Below, piece after piece: positions 52,601-64,000 of a stretch of 64,000 nucleotides of DNA. The notes below the pieces were generated by a model. That model worked only from the letters and a program-made list of their open reading frames with translations, searched no databases and was not told where the DNA came from. Source of the stretch: Mactra quadrangularis. Lineage: Eukaryota; Mollusca; Bivalvia; Venerida; Mactridae. Both the position numbers and the translations under genes were made by a program. Position 1 is the stretch's first letter. Every line of letters begins with the position of its first letter. The stretch covers positions 13,948,515 through 14,012,514 of the forward strand of contig CM046297.1 of assembly GCA_025267735.1 (NCBI GenBank). The letters are read 5' to 3'.

Positions 52601-54678
52601 TTTATCACCATAGCAACCCATGGTATATATAGGTCATATTCCAGGGGGGAGGGTGTTAAGTCTATCTATTCACTATTCCATGACCAGACAAGAGGACACA
52701 TTTCTCATATGCAGCCAAGTTGTCGAATAAAAAAATGACCTTGTTAAAGGACAACTATATTTCACAGTCAAGTTGTTGAATCAAAACAAATACGACCTAG
52801 TTAAAGGACAACAACCTTACATTCGAGCCAAGTTGTCGAATCAAAACAAAATGACCTTGTTAAAGGACAGCCATATTTCACAGCCAAGTTGTTGGATAAA
52901 AACAAATACGACCTAGTTAAAGGACAACAACCTTACATTCGAGCCAAGTTGTCGAATCAAAACAAAAATTGACCCAGTTAAAGGACCACCATCTTGTCCA
53001 ACAGCCAAGCTGTCAAATATAAACAAAAATTGACCTAATAGGAGGACAACAACCAAAAATAAACTTCACTAAAAAGACAAGCTTATTTTTTTCACAGTCA
53101 AAAGTACCAGAATCAAAACAACATTGACTTTATTAAAGGACAACCCTTTTCACAGCCAAGTTGTCAAATCAAAACAAATATAACCTAGTTAAAGGACAAC
53201 AACCTTATCACAGGGCCACTTCGTGAACCAATACAAAATCATTGAAAGAAATGTATGGAAGATAACAGATTCTTAGGTACTTCAGTACTTAAAATACCTT
53301 GGCAATCAAAAACATGATAACCGGTCTTTAATTGCATTACCAGAAGAGAAGATAAGAGTTCAAAGCAAAAATATATTAATTAGAAAAAAAGACTTAAAAA
53401 TGTTATTTTTACAGTAATACCTCACTTTAACAACAACCCCCTAAAGTCTGCCACTTCTTAATATTAACCATTATGATTTCTTGCTGCTGTGTGCACAGTA
53501 AATTTCCACCAAGACCATCAAAACTAATTGTCCTGATAGTGGAACACTGTCTTTATACAGGAACAGTTTTTTTCTTCTCAAATTAAGCAATTGGAACTTC
53601 AAAAATAGTCAAAATTAGCAAGATTTTGCAATAACAAAGGGGATCTTAACAGAGGAAATTTACTGTGCATATTAATTATATAGATAGTGCTAACAACAGA
53701 CACTTGAAATTAAAAACCTAAAAAACAGCGGTACTTCACTACCGGCAATAAAAAAACAGTTACGCTGTTTTGTCAAAAATTTACCTCCTCTTTATTCCAA
53801 GAGCTTGGTGGGTTTAAGTTAACGTCAGAATCCCAAGTTTGACAAGTACCATGATTTCTGGAATAACCTTCAGCGATACTATCTAATGTTTTTGTGATAC
53901 AATTTTCATACTGAAATGATATATAAAAAAGAATGTTAGGTACACATTTTTGTTCAATAAGTATGCAATATTACAATTAGGTGTAACGTATATTAAGTAC
54001 ATATAATTTTAAATAATATGTATGCGTTTTTTCTTCTATTCAATACCTCTGCCAGATATACAATGCAATGTGGGGTATATATTGAGCAATTTTAAATAAT
54101 AATCATGCATTTTTGCAAACATTCAATAGAACTGTCAAATTTTGAGGTAATTGAATCTGTTTAACCCATATATTCCAGTTTTCACCTTAATGCACCAGTC
54201 CAAATTCTGGGACTAGCCCAAATTGATTAGAGCTGGTGAAAATTGCTCATTTTATGAATAGGGCTAGTTGATATTCGCCTATTACTAAACAACATAATTA
54301 ATCGAGCTAGTGCTCAAGAAAATAAGATGCAATGCCTGCCAAAGACTACCAATTCACATCACCAGAACAGAACAGAACCAATAAGCAGATCACCCTAATC
54401 TAATGAATAAACTTCAGCAATTCTAAAGAGTATTAAACATGTAAATTGTATAGCTTTATTTTCTCCCAGTTAGAGACATTTTTTCGAAATTTTCAATATT
54501 TTTGAAGGGTTCAAAAGAGATTAATAATCTAATTTTTTTAAATGAAAAATTTATCTACAAAATAGATTTGTTTATGTTCATAAATTTGAAAAAAGAGAGA
54601 ACTTACTTGTTCATCCATAAAGTAGTCCTCATCTTTTTTGAACTGTTCATCATTGATTTCCATGACTTCGGTCTCCAT
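43669..54678 (-). CDS. CARNS1: Carnosine synthase-like ATP-grasp ligase (complete, 14 exons)
   Basis: Vertebrate CARNS1 joins beta-alanine to L-histidine using ATP; the substrate of this copy is inferred only by homology. Exons in reading order: 54607-54678, 53785-53910, 51456-51636, 50811-51049, 49898-50161, 49394-49568, 48859-48962, 48151-48382, 47189-47673, 46480-46696, 45921-46083, 45203-45486, 44450-44536, 43669-44150. All junctions keep frame, giving 1,036 aa. The start is the first ATG (54678); an in-frame TAA lies upstream. The N-terminal half has an ATP-grasp-like KPSGPPYLGSVGV block. The C-terminal half matches CARNS1: a VIGAGGV strand and VDSDPNHIAKDMV, then GIGLGHDNSMVVMDF, then LIEINARMGGFYLREW, with likely metal and ATP ligands E886, E898, N900 and R902. 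Vertebrate proteins are about 830-950 aa. Introns carry MITEs and two minisatellites. Convergent with the RING gene. Confidence 0.94.
44897..45122. mobile_element. 226-bp MITE, best copy of the dispersed family, in CARNS1 intron 12
   Basis: The left end reads TAAATTTTATTCAACTGCCA and the right end is its inverted partner CAGTTGAATAAAATTTA. Complementarity continues discontinuously for about 50 bp into each arm. This copy defines the ends of the family also found at 4846, 25863, 46863, 58470 and 58918. Confidence 0.65.
46863..46943. repeat. Dispersed-family arm in CARNS1 intron 9
   Basis: It carries ATTTAAATTAGCAGGGCAAA and GCCACTGACAGTTGAATAAA, the right-arm order of the copy at 44897. The other arm is absent. 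Confidence 0.55.
50617..50776. mobile_element. 160-bp MITE with GCTCGACATTAA ends, copy 2, in CARNS1 intron 4
   Basis: It matches 14551-14721 along its length, with inverted ends AGCTCGACATTAAAGG and AATTAATGTCGAGCCC. Confidence 0.65.
51716..51975. repeat. Degenerate CAACAGCCACCTCTCAATAA repeat in CARNS1 intron 2
   Basis: About ten loose units of roughly 20-25 bp with the pattern (A)ATAACAGC(C)ACCTCT. Units vary in length and sequence. It is followed at 52020-52080 by two copies of CTAGTCACAATAAACACTAT-like sequence. Confidence 0.65.
52711..53225. repeat. 53-60-bp minisatellite in CARNS1 intron 2
   Basis: The unit GCCAAGTTGTCGAATCAAAA, then GACCTAGTTAAAGGACAACA, repeats at about 52714, 52767, 52827, 52883, 52943 and 53003. 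More diverged units continue to 53225. Units ending CCTTACATTCGA alternate with units ending ATATTTCACA, a higher-order pattern. Confidence 0.85.
53492..53669. mobile_element. 178-bp MITE in CARNS1 intron 2
   Basis: The inverted ends TGCACAGTAAATTTCC and GGAAATTTACTGTGCA are perfect over 16 bp. The interior (AAATTAAGCAATTGGAACTT, TTTTGCAATAACAAAGG) matches the diverged copy at 30650-30820. Confidence 0.75.
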
Positions 54679-57459
54679 GGGTATAGCTTGATTGAAAACG
54701 GCTTCTTTACTATATGATGCCGTTTAGAAAGTAGTCGTCAGATAAATGGGTGGTGGTATTTGGATAAATCAATTAATTTCAGGATTTTCATGCGTGAAGT
54801 TTCAAAATAACGTTTTAAAAGTTGACCTCTTCCAAAGCTTTATATAATATACTTATGTATATATATAAAGCCCTAATAAAATGCTTTTTTGTAGACAAAC
54901 AGTCAGTGACTATTGGATCTGAAAATATAATAAATAATTAATGCAGACTTCATAGGATTTTTTCATTATTATGTGCAATTTAGTACATTTAATGCCAATT
55001 TGGTTTTTCTTTTTTTTTTTAATTCATAGCATTTATTATATCTTTCGCATATTTGGTGTCAATTTCAAAATATTTAAAAAAAAAAATTTAAATCATGCTT
55101 GAAAATGCATCCCTGTCACCTATTTTTTTATATCTTTTTAATTTATATTAAAAAATATCATTAAACTCGATAAAGATGATAAACAATTGCCTTGAATAAA
55201 GATATTTAGATTGGAAAACCAATGTTAATGAATAACCATTTATATGTACAAGTCAAGAAGGAAATTAATGGGAGCAGAAATTTGTCCCATGGGGAAAAAA
55301 ACAGCAGTAATTTTCCAAGTCTAGTTTAGTGAAAATCAAATTACTTTCAAAACTATTAGGGGTCATAAGCCCCTACTACCCCTTGTCCCTATGGGTCTTT
55401 AAAAAAATAATAATTTTGCATTAATTTTTATTTTTAATTTTAATAATTAAAGTGTGGGTTAAATTTACATATTTTCAATTTAACTAATTAAAGTTTTTTA
55501 TTAAGATACTTTTTATTTTTTAAGATAATTAAAATTCTGCATTAAATTTACTTTTTTTAATCAGAATAATTAAATTTAATGTTTTGCATCAGCATACCTA
55601 ATAGTTGTATCAGTATACTACCATCTCAATAATTCTTATAAATATTATGATTCAATGTTGTTTGAAAGGCCACGCCCCAAATCTGCCCCCAACTGGATTC
55701 GCCAAGACACTACCACCATTATAAATACAATAAACCTATTAGACAGTCTGAACCTTATGCTCTCAATAAACAAAGCAAAGGAAATGTGATAGCAAATATC
55801 GATTCTCTATAGAATTGTCTGAGCACAAGTATGCATTATAAACAACTGCTTGATGCACTTCAAAACAACACACCTAGCTGAGACATGCCAAGACATTAAT
55901 GTTACCTAGCTTTGATGTAATGTTACCTAGCTTTGATTTAATGACTGATTAATAAAGTTATTTCACATATTTTCAAAAAATACTATTTTTCTAGTTATTT
56001 AAATCAGCAGGGTTAATCATAATGTATTAGTCATCGAAAGTTCAATACAATTAAACATTAATCTTAAATAGAGATATCATTTTAAATAAAAAAAGAAATT
56101 AATTAAATACAAAAAAATATGAAATCACGCGAAGTTCAATACAGCTGTCACTATACATTAGTAATTAAATTTAATTAATTAAAAAATAATCAATTTAAAT
56201 TATTTTCCAATTAAGTTAACTTTATTACTAATGTGCTATACCAACTTAAAATTATCAAGTCCTAGCGTAGGTCTGCTCCCATCAAATGTCAAACGGCGTC
56301 TGTACGGCCTAAAACCCTTGATCAGCTCTTATATAGTGTCAGCAATGTCAATGACCCTAAATTTTCCGCTCACGCACCCTAACAAGCTCGCACAACAGGT
56401 CGCGGTTCGACCTGATTAAATTCCGGCCGAAAAATTTTCCGCTCGCGCACGCGTGCTTGTTATACCTACGACGGCGCAAGCTCTTAACCCCGATAGCGTC
56501 ACGCGTTGCTACCACGGAACTTTACGTCATGTATCGATTTTTCCATTCAAGTATTGCGATACGTCTACTGCGCAGTTAAATCGATACGACAATATCGTGA
56601 ACCAATGATTTTTTTTTCAAATTAACATTTTGTGTAATTCTTAATAAAAACGGTCATTTTAAGTTTAGAAATCTAAATTTCTAAGCAAATGTTAAGAACT
56701 TCGTTGTTAACACTTTTTTCCTGACTCGCGAAAGCAGTCAATTGGAGATCGATCGAGTTTGTCCAAGAAAACATTTTCTGGTCATGTCTGATCTGTTCTT
56801 ATGTTCAATAGCTAACTGAATAATTCTTCCAGTAAAAGACTTAGAACATAAGCATTTCCGACGCACCAATCTAAATTAGATTCTAATTATCTAAGGAACT
56901 GTCATCCCAAGTGACATCTACCAATATACGGAAATATGCCTACTTAGATTTAATGCTATAAAAGATTGATGTCATATAATTTCCTTACCTGATTTTTAGT
57001 CACAATGATTATAAACAAAAAAATACAAAATTTAAACAATTTCGACGTAAACAAATCCAAAGATCCTAATTATAATGTTATGAACTCGCGCAGTAATTTA
57101 TGCCCGTTTGCGCACGGGCATCGGCATAACATTTAGAACTGTCGTATCCGGGTTGAGCCTAAGACGAGCTCCAGACTTTGCTGTTTTCCAAGGGAATGTC
57201 TTGGCTCGATACACAAGTAATCACATAAAACAATTAACGATTATGTAAATAAATATATACATATGAAATCCAACAATGCATTCACTTATATTTTCCGGCT
57301 TTATTTATTTTATAACAAATTCGACTGACAGCTAGAGCGGCGATAGTCGAATAAAAGCAGTAAGCGAATAAATAAATATATTAACCTGATTAAAATACGC
57401 TCACTGTAATCCAAAATGTTGTTAAACAAATTAATTATATTTTAAAATGCAACACTAAC
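54679..57459. other. CARNS1 upstream region
   Basis: AT-rich from 54679 to 56200 with T- and A-runs. Composition becomes richer in CG dinucleotides at 56270-56580 (for example CTCGCGCACGCGTGC), and an 8-bp stem hairpin ATGCCCGT..ACGGGCAT lies at 57100-57121. I see no further coding exon. It probably holds the 5' UTR intron and promoter of CARNS1. Confidence 0.4.
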
Positions 57460-57491
57460 CTTTGTTGTGTAGATTTTGTCGTCTGCACTTT

Positions 57492-57500
57492 CCTTATATA
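57492..57500 (-). promoter_or_regulatory. Candidate TATA box and nearby donor, possibly CARNS1
   Basis: On the minus strand TATATAAGG is followed about 32 nt later by a donor-like AAAG|GTTAGT (exon end 57460). A start site 25-30 nt downstream of the TATA box would leave a first exon of only about ten bases, so either the start site is atypical or one of the two signals is chance. Confidence 0.25.
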
Positions 57501-59441
57501 CCGCACTCCACAAACGCTTAGCTTTGTATGATGATAATATTGCTTCAAAGGCAGTCAATGTTTGGTAGGAACTGCTTATAACTGGTTTTAACTGTGAATC
57601 AATCCCGATAGGAACTAGCTACAACAGACGACGAATGTTATTGTGTATCGCCGAATATCAATCTTCGGTTTAGCGTTCTTCTATTCGCTAACAAACGTGA
57701 ACCGGATTTATCCGATAACTGACGAACTTTCTTGTTGCGCGGTCAAGATGCGCAGTGTATTCTAAAAATATAGTGCGCCCTTGCTGGACGAATAAATTAT
57801 TGTTAATTTTGAAAACATAAGACTCGCGTTCTGTGTAAGTGCTTCGATACCTCGGAGTAGTTTTCCATAAAAATATGTAGATATGTATTGTTTAAGGGGA
57901 TTTTTTATGTTAATTCATGCAATTATCGCTCTGAAATCGTAATATATATACGCAGCTGTGCATTAAATTTAAATGCATTTTAGATCTTGTCGCGACTTTG
58001 AGTGTCGCTCGATCACGATGAATGCGCATGTAAGATAAAATAGTGCATTTACAGCATTGAAAACTACTCACTCAGGTGTTGGTTTTTGATATTTTAAAAT
58101 TACTTTAATGTCAGTGTCTATATGAGTGTGTAAGGAAAATGATCTTGAAGACAACTGCCATAGCCTATCGATTGTGAGAGATCAAAAGTTAAAGCAAAAA
58201 ACCGCACCTAACACAGATCTAAACAGTACATGTAACTGACACTGACGGTGTATCTTTTCCTACATAAATTTAGCATCTTTTACTAGAGTATTGGTCAATT
58301 TTCTCCGTATGGTCATTATCTGAATACCACTTAACTGCACTTAATATGTTTCTCTTCAATTTTGGAAGTCACAAGAAAGGTTGATCTATTTAAATTGAAA
58401 TCAATAAACAAGCAGTTCTAACCAGTGAACATTAATGCATAGTGATTACGTTTTGTGTTATGAATATTTAATTCAAACTGTCAGAGACGCATACATTAAC
58501 CCCGGCGATTTAAATACATGCTATAAATATACTAAAATATGCTCAATGTTCCCCGTACATGTTTGTAAACAATGATAACTTGAGTTCACGAACGGTGAAT
58601 CATAAGCTCAGCAAATTTCATCGAGGTCAAGTTCAAGTTTGTTTGTTTACATGTAAACGTAAACAATAATGAACTTGTCCTCGATTAACATTCGTATCGG
58701 TTTTCGGATAAACTCGCCGAATGCATGAATCATAGCATATACTTGTATTTATTTGGTTTAAATAATAAACTTTGTACATAATAGTAACTTAATTAGCCGA
58801 GCGTAGCATACGCGATTGTTAATGAATATGCATCGAGGGCAATTTCAACCTTGTCTATTAATAGATACTGATATCTATTCTTGTCGAATGTTAGAGTTCA
58901 AAAGTACGTACTGTATAGTGTATTTAAATCAGAAGGGTTAATTGTATGCACAAAGTTCTGGCAGTAGGATAAATTTTAACAATACGGACATTTCTTGTTA
59001 CTTGTACTATATCAGAGCTAAATTATGACGTTATGCTAATAATATTTATAAATAAATTCCTTCTGTCATGTGTGCTATACATGTATGTATACTTCCTGCT
59101 TTTAATGATTACACATCGTGAATTAGTCACAATTAACAATTCAAATGTAGACGGAACTTAACCATCGCTATTAACACCCGTTATTCTGTTAACTACTCAA
59201 AACTGGTTTCCAAGTGCGGAAATAAATATTTCATAAATATTTTACTATGTAATATTAATATTCAGGCCCGTAGAAACAGGGGGGCGGGCGGTGTTTTCGC
59301 AGTACTAAATTTATAACATAACGCGATTTACACTATTTCAGACTAGGAAAATCAATTGTTTTCCAACCGAATAAAAAAACTGCCTCGCAAAGAAGGTTAG
59401 CCTCCCCTCCCACACACACACATGCGAAAAAATGCTTCTAA
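57501..59441. other. Gene-free stretch
   Basis: No gene recognised. Arms of the dispersed family lie near 58464-58560 and 58918-58984. Confidence 0.45.
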
Positions 59442-59729
59442 CGCAGGGGCTTATCCAGGATTTTTTATTCTAGGGGGGTCCGAACTTTTCTGGGGGGTCC
59501 GATCCTCGAACCACAACCACATAATACACATTTTGCAGAAAAAATGCAACAAATTTATTATAAAAACTACATTACCATTAAATCTACGCTAAGCACCGAG
59601 AAAGATAGCTTCATGCTACTTAAAATGGCTTACAGGTAAGAAATTAATACACTAATGAACAGGTACATTTCCAAATTCTAGGGGGGAGGGTCCGGACCCC
59701 CTGACCCCCCACCGCTGGACCCGCCTATG
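59442..59729. mobile_element. 288-bp Harbinger-like MITE, copy 1
   Basis: Flanked by TAA on both sides (59439-59441 and 59730-59732). The ends are imperfectly inverted: AGGGGCTTATCCAGG..GGGGGGTCCGAAC versus GGGTCCGGACCCCC..GCTGGACCCGCCTATG. The 3-bp TAA duplication suggests PIF/Harbinger. It matches 63240-63540. Confidence 0.7.
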
Positions 59730-61515
59730 TAACACCACTGTTATTTGAGCTTGTATTGCGGACCAGAAAAGGACAAAATAGCAGCAAAAAGGAACAAGGA
59801 GAAATTTGTATTTATCATTATAAAAATGTATAGTATACTCTATATATTACAAAATACCGGGAGTCGATTCGCAAAATCTTAGCCTACTGGAGATTGGATC
59901 GAGGTCTATAAGTATCATGCGAGCTTTGGGGCTGTAGTGAGCTTTGATTTAAAGTGATATCGCTTTAGGACTCTTATGTCATATTATTGTCCAAAATATC
60001 AGCTCTCTGAGACAAACATGGTTACCAATTACTATTAATACCATTCAGGGGAGATCGTGGAGATTGAATCTCAATTAAGATCGATGGCTAATTAGAAAAA
60101 GACCATTTATCACCTATGCTCAAATCATAGGCTTCAAACACACTAATTGGTTATTCTCGGGGCTAAATATATCATTCCTCTCCCTTTAAGACTGGTCAAT
60201 TAATTAGTCTCGGAGACTCTGAAAAGGTCATAGTCCGAGACTAAATCAGGAATGCCAGATGAATCTAGTAAAGTTTCAGCACGCTCTGTAGCTGGAGGGA
60301 GTGTAAGCTAGATTAAAATATAAATATAATTGTAAAACGAATCGTTCTCACCTTGGCTAATACGTTATAACCTCGCTATCCAAGGGAAAATGACTGCGGA
60401 AAATTTTCATGGAAAACTTTTAGCATAGAAGAAGCTAAACATATTTCCCATCGTTCTCGTAGCAAGAGGTTATTATGATTCTCGATATTGATAAACATTC
60501 GGTATGAGAATGGTATCCCACGAAACCGTTCAAATTTGTTTCTGTAATTCTTAAAATACTACCCAGTAAAAGTGTAAATTGTTTGAAACGTTGTGAGATC
60601 ATTCAGGAAATGAATCTTCAACAATATACGAGTAGGTGTGTTACTAATAGTTACATCATAGAGAATGTAGTTAGAGCAAAACATAGCAAGTTAGTGCTAG
60701 CGTACTTGAAATAATATGTACAAAACAAATGTACGTATAGTTACTGGGTTTTTTTTCATGTTCATTACATATGATTAAAACAAAATATACCTTATGGTAA
60801 TTCTCCATAGATATGCTAAATGAATCTATTTGATTGTTAAATCTTTTTTTAAATGACTTTTCTCCATTAACATAACAAACAAAACATAACCTAAGGTACG
60901 TTCATATATATATGGATAATATATCGACAGCATCATAAAAGGTTAGCCTTAATGTACTTACATAAAACTTTGATGAAAATTGTACTCATAGAAGCGTTAC
61001 ACTATCTGTTAATATGTAGGGTGTAAGGCGAGTATTATTTTATTTGTAGATACTCGGTGCCTCCTGTGCGATTTTTCCCAAATTTCAAAAACAAAAAATC
61101 GGAAATTGACCAAATTAGATGTAAGTTCTCGAAGATAATTTATTTTAACTGTGCATGTGCAGAAAACCAGTGGTTTCAAAACGTTCAATGTGCCGTTTCC
61201 TAAAGCATTGTTCTGTAAATTAAGAAGGAAACATTAATTAAAATGATAAGCCTTATTAATTACAAATTAGATTTAAATTTGTTTCATTTAAAGTTGCAAT
61301 ATAGCGTGCGTCACCAGATATAGATTTATACACTGTTAATGTTCTTATAAAGTTTAGTTTTTCTGTTATCTTGAGAAACACCGTAAAATTATTTACAAGT
61401 AACAAAATACATCAAACGTGCATCATTATAATAAATTGCAATGATTTAGTGTCAGAAAACTAACATTGAACATATTCAAGCCTTAACCTCCCTCTGTTAT
61501 TTCGAGTTTCAAGAA
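59730..61515. other. Gene-free stretch
   Basis: No gene recognised. A degenerate relative of the hAT-like MITE (GTTCTCGTAGC, GATTCTCGATATTG, TGAGAATGG) lies near 60452-60516. Confidence 0.45.
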
Positions 61516-61916
61516 ATAAAAAAACCGTGACTCTCGCCTAACAGACCATTCTCGTACCCCGAGGTTATCCAGATTCTCGAGCTAGTATCGAGTATCCTAC
61601 TACTACTAGACTCTGGGTACGAGAATGCTAACAGATTAGATGAAAGGTAAATGACCTCATGTTATGCCTTACGACCTAATGAATTTTTTCATGAACTTTA
61701 AATGGTTTGATGGATTTTCGTTAAATACATGTATATAGTGCGTTTTTTCCCAACAGTTTTGAGAAATAAAAAAAACGTAACTCTCGCCTAACCGATTAGA
61801 TAAAAGGTAAATGACCTCATTGGGCCTATAACCTAATAACAATTTTTTTATGAACTTCAAATGATTTGACGGATTTTCGTTGATTACATGTATGGTGCGT
61901 TTTTTCCCAACAGTGT
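61516..61916. repeat. Tandem duplication of about 160 bp, first copy interrupted
   Basis: AGAAATAAAAAAACCGTGAC, then GGTAAATGACCTC, then TGCGTTTTTTCCCAACAGT occur twice in the same order, with a period of about 160 bp. The first copy contains the MITE at 61546-61627; the second does not. Confidence 0.8.
61546..61627. mobile_element. 82-bp hAT-like MITE with intact empty site nearby
   Basis: The ends are inverted over 13 bp (CATTCTCGTACCC and GGGTACGAGAATG). The exact 8-bp duplication CTAACAGA lies at 61538-61545 and 61628-61635. The uninterrupted tandem copy reads CTAACCGA at the equivalent place (about 61789-61796), showing the pre-insertion state. The right arm ACTAGACTCTGGGTACGAG is shared with the element at 1997-2054. 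Confidence 0.82.
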
Positions 61917-63239
61917 AAGTTTAGATAATTTCTGGACGATTAACTTCACGCTATCGCAATATCACGATTTTTAGACAACGAACAATTTTTAGCAAGCGGC
62001 GTCATCGTAAAGTTATTCATGTTTGACAGTTGAGAAAAACGGACCATAAATACTGTTAAGATACATATATGTACTGACAGAGTATGCTTTATAAATCTAT
62101 TTTGCACCGATAATATGAAATACAGGTCGTATTCTTGGTCATGTGTGTTTTTGCATTGTACTTTAACAATGGACTTGCCCACTAAATAGGTAAAAAAGCT
62201 GATGCATGAACAGCATTTTGCTGATTTAAACAAATAAAGTATATCATTTTTGTAAGTGTTTCATAAATATTTGTTTATAAAAAACAAGTGTAAACTAACT
62301 AAACTATAAAATTGTATAAATAATTCACCCCTAAATATTGGTGTGCAATTAAACTGGCCATGTTTATATACGCAATGTTTACGTAGACGACTAGTATATT
62401 TGGCTTGGTGCCGTGCTGGTGGCCTTTGCACTCTTCCATACAATCATTCATAATACAGTTCTAAATAAGTCGCTAATCTAGAATAAACTGGAAAATACGA
62501 ACATGTAGAACACAACAACTAAGATCGAATGTTTTTTGCAATCCAAACGTGATAAGCAGAGGTGAAGGTTACTTATATACCTCGTACTTATACGTGTCTC
62601 GGTGTAAATTTGGACTTTTTTATTTAAAATATGTGGGGTAAATTTAAAGGGAAGTGGATTATCAAATTCTAATACCATTATGTATCCGAAGCTATCGAAG
62701 TAAAATCTTGAATATAATTATTGATAACACCTGGGTTAAAGCCACTATATGAAGACATATTTATCAACAGTATAGATTTGAAAACTGTTTCGCAAACATG
62801 AAGTTATCAAAATATGACAAGCATTAGAGACACAATAAACAGTTCAAACCATTCTGCTTTCTAAATTTGAATTTGACTTAGCGTACATTTCTCAAAAAGC
62901 GGGGTACTTAATAAGAGCACACTATATATACACATATATTTTCATTTATTTGCTAGTGTTTAAAATATCTTATCTAAATTGTTTTAGTGCTAGTTATGTA
63001 ATTTGGAATTTTATTCGATAACAAGAATTCATCTTAAACATACTGTGATCAAAACTATTGTCTCATGTATTGATAACTATTATAAATTCTACATTCGGAA
63101 ATGCATTAAAAAATACAAACATATTAAGCATTATTTGCGTATGATTAAAAAATCTTGTTAAATAGAGGTGTTGAAATAGATAAATGTCTATTTTCTCTGC
63201 AGTCCGAAACAGTGACACTTTTGACAATGGGTTTTCTAA
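61917..63239. other. Gene-free stretch
   Basis: AT-rich; no gene or clear repeat seen. Confidence 0.45.
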
Positions 63240-63540
63240 GCAAGGGCGGTTCCAGGATTTTTTTCTCGGGGGGGGGGGGGGGGGTCCGAACTCTTTCTAA
63301 GGGAGGGGGGGTCCAAACTTTCGAACCACAACCACATTATACACATTTTGCAGAATAATGCAACTTATTAAGAATAAAGACTACATAACCATTAAATCTA
63401 TGTTAAACATCGAGAAAAAATGCTTCATGTTCCTTAAAAAAGACTTACAGTCATGAAATACACTAATTGACAGGTACATTTTGGAAATTCCAGGGGGGGG
63501 GGGGTCCGGACCCCCCTGACCCCCGCTAGATCCGCCTATG
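63240..63540. mobile_element. 301-bp Harbinger-like MITE, copy 2
   Basis: Same orientation and order as 59442-59729, including CGAACCACAACCACAT and ACATTTTGCAGAA. TAA flanks it at 63237-63239 and 63541-63543. Poly-G runs (63270-63284 and 63493-63504) are longer than in copy 1 and may be prone to assembly error. Confidence 0.72.
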
Positions 63541-64000
63541 TAAAGTAAATTAATTCTATGTTTGTATTGCTTACTAGCTTTGCTAACTATTCCTGTTTAG
63601 AGAGCCTGAGGCCGATCCAAACTATATGAATTCATATAAGGGACTTTCTGACGTAAATGCAGTAAAACTATAAAAAGACTGTATTCCTGAAATATGCCCT
63701 TATATGAAATTTGAAGCATAAAAATAGGGAATAAAATTACCTCCCTTGTTTAAAATTGTTATAATAACGCAACCATATGATTAAAAAATGCTTTATATAA
63801 TACAAAATTATTTTTTTTCATAATAATATTATATTGTTTAGCATTTTTATCAATTACAATAGTTATTATTGTCAACATTTTGCCTTTATATTATTTCTTA
63901 TTTTAAATACAAGACCGACCTGACACTATAATTCACCATTGTGAAACAAGAGATTATCAATCTCAAAGTTTCTTGCTCAAAAAACAAATCTTTTATCGTG
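63541..64000. other. Gene-free stretch
   Basis: AT-rich, nothing recognised. Confidence 0.45.

Noticed and set aside
56231..56419. 62-codon frame in a CG-richer stretch
   Set aside because: No recognisable domain or splice partner; base composition fits promoter-proximal DNA better than a gene.
57100..57121. Hairpin with 8-bp stem upstream of CARNS1
   Set aside because: Short and isolated; no evidence for a regulatory RNA or terminator role in a eukaryotic context.

Overview
The window looks like nuclear DNA of a lophotrochozoan, most likely a mollusc. It is AT-rich, and its protein-coding genes are split by introns with GT..AG ends. It is crowded with tRNA-derived SINEs, small inverted-repeat transposons (MITEs), and repeats whose style (a GTCC-rich CCCCCGCTT..AGGGGGG repeat, a GCTCATCAGAGC..GTCCGTC repeat) I associate with molluscan genomes. 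The species cannot be named from sequence alone.

Layout. 1-17.1 kb: one tRNA-Arg(TCT) gene at 282-354, then a long stretch with only MITEs, a SINE fragment and simple repeats. 17.1-19.7 kb (minus): a complete two-exon Frizzled receptor of the 1/2/7 type, 582 aa. 21.4-25.8 kb (plus, divergent from Frizzled): a complete four-exon glyoxylate/hydroxypyruvate reductase (GRHPR), 362 aa, with a 1.6-kb TG-rich minisatellite in intron 1. 25.9-29.4 kb: a repeat cluster with SINEs, a 168-bp palindrome, a TA-flanked MITE and a 5'-truncated LINE. 29.5-40.5 kb (plus): exons of a C3HC4 RING protein followed by exons for a multi-pass membrane segment, probably one gene but with a phase clash at one junction. 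Its fifth intron holds two sizeable elements: a 2.76-kb inverted-repeat element carrying eight copies of a 13-bp motif, and a 2.13-kb foldback element whose arms are arrays of a 42-bp satellite in opposite orientation. 43.7-54.7 kb (minus): a complete 14-exon carnosine-synthase-like ATP-grasp ligase (CARNS1), 1,036 aa, convergent with the RING gene. 54.7-64 kb: upstream and intergenic DNA with a candidate TATA box, two Harbinger-like MITEs, and an 82-bp hAT-like MITE whose empty site survives in a tandem duplicate.

The genes do not form an operon or an obvious pathway: Wnt reception (Frizzled), glyoxylate/hydroxypyruvate metabolism (GRHPR), ubiquitin ligation at a membrane (RING gene) and dipeptide synthesis (CARNS1). 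What stands out is the mobile DNA: a foldback element with a 6-bp target duplication, several MITE families with exact target duplications, and four elements that end within about 7-30 bp of a 3' splice site.
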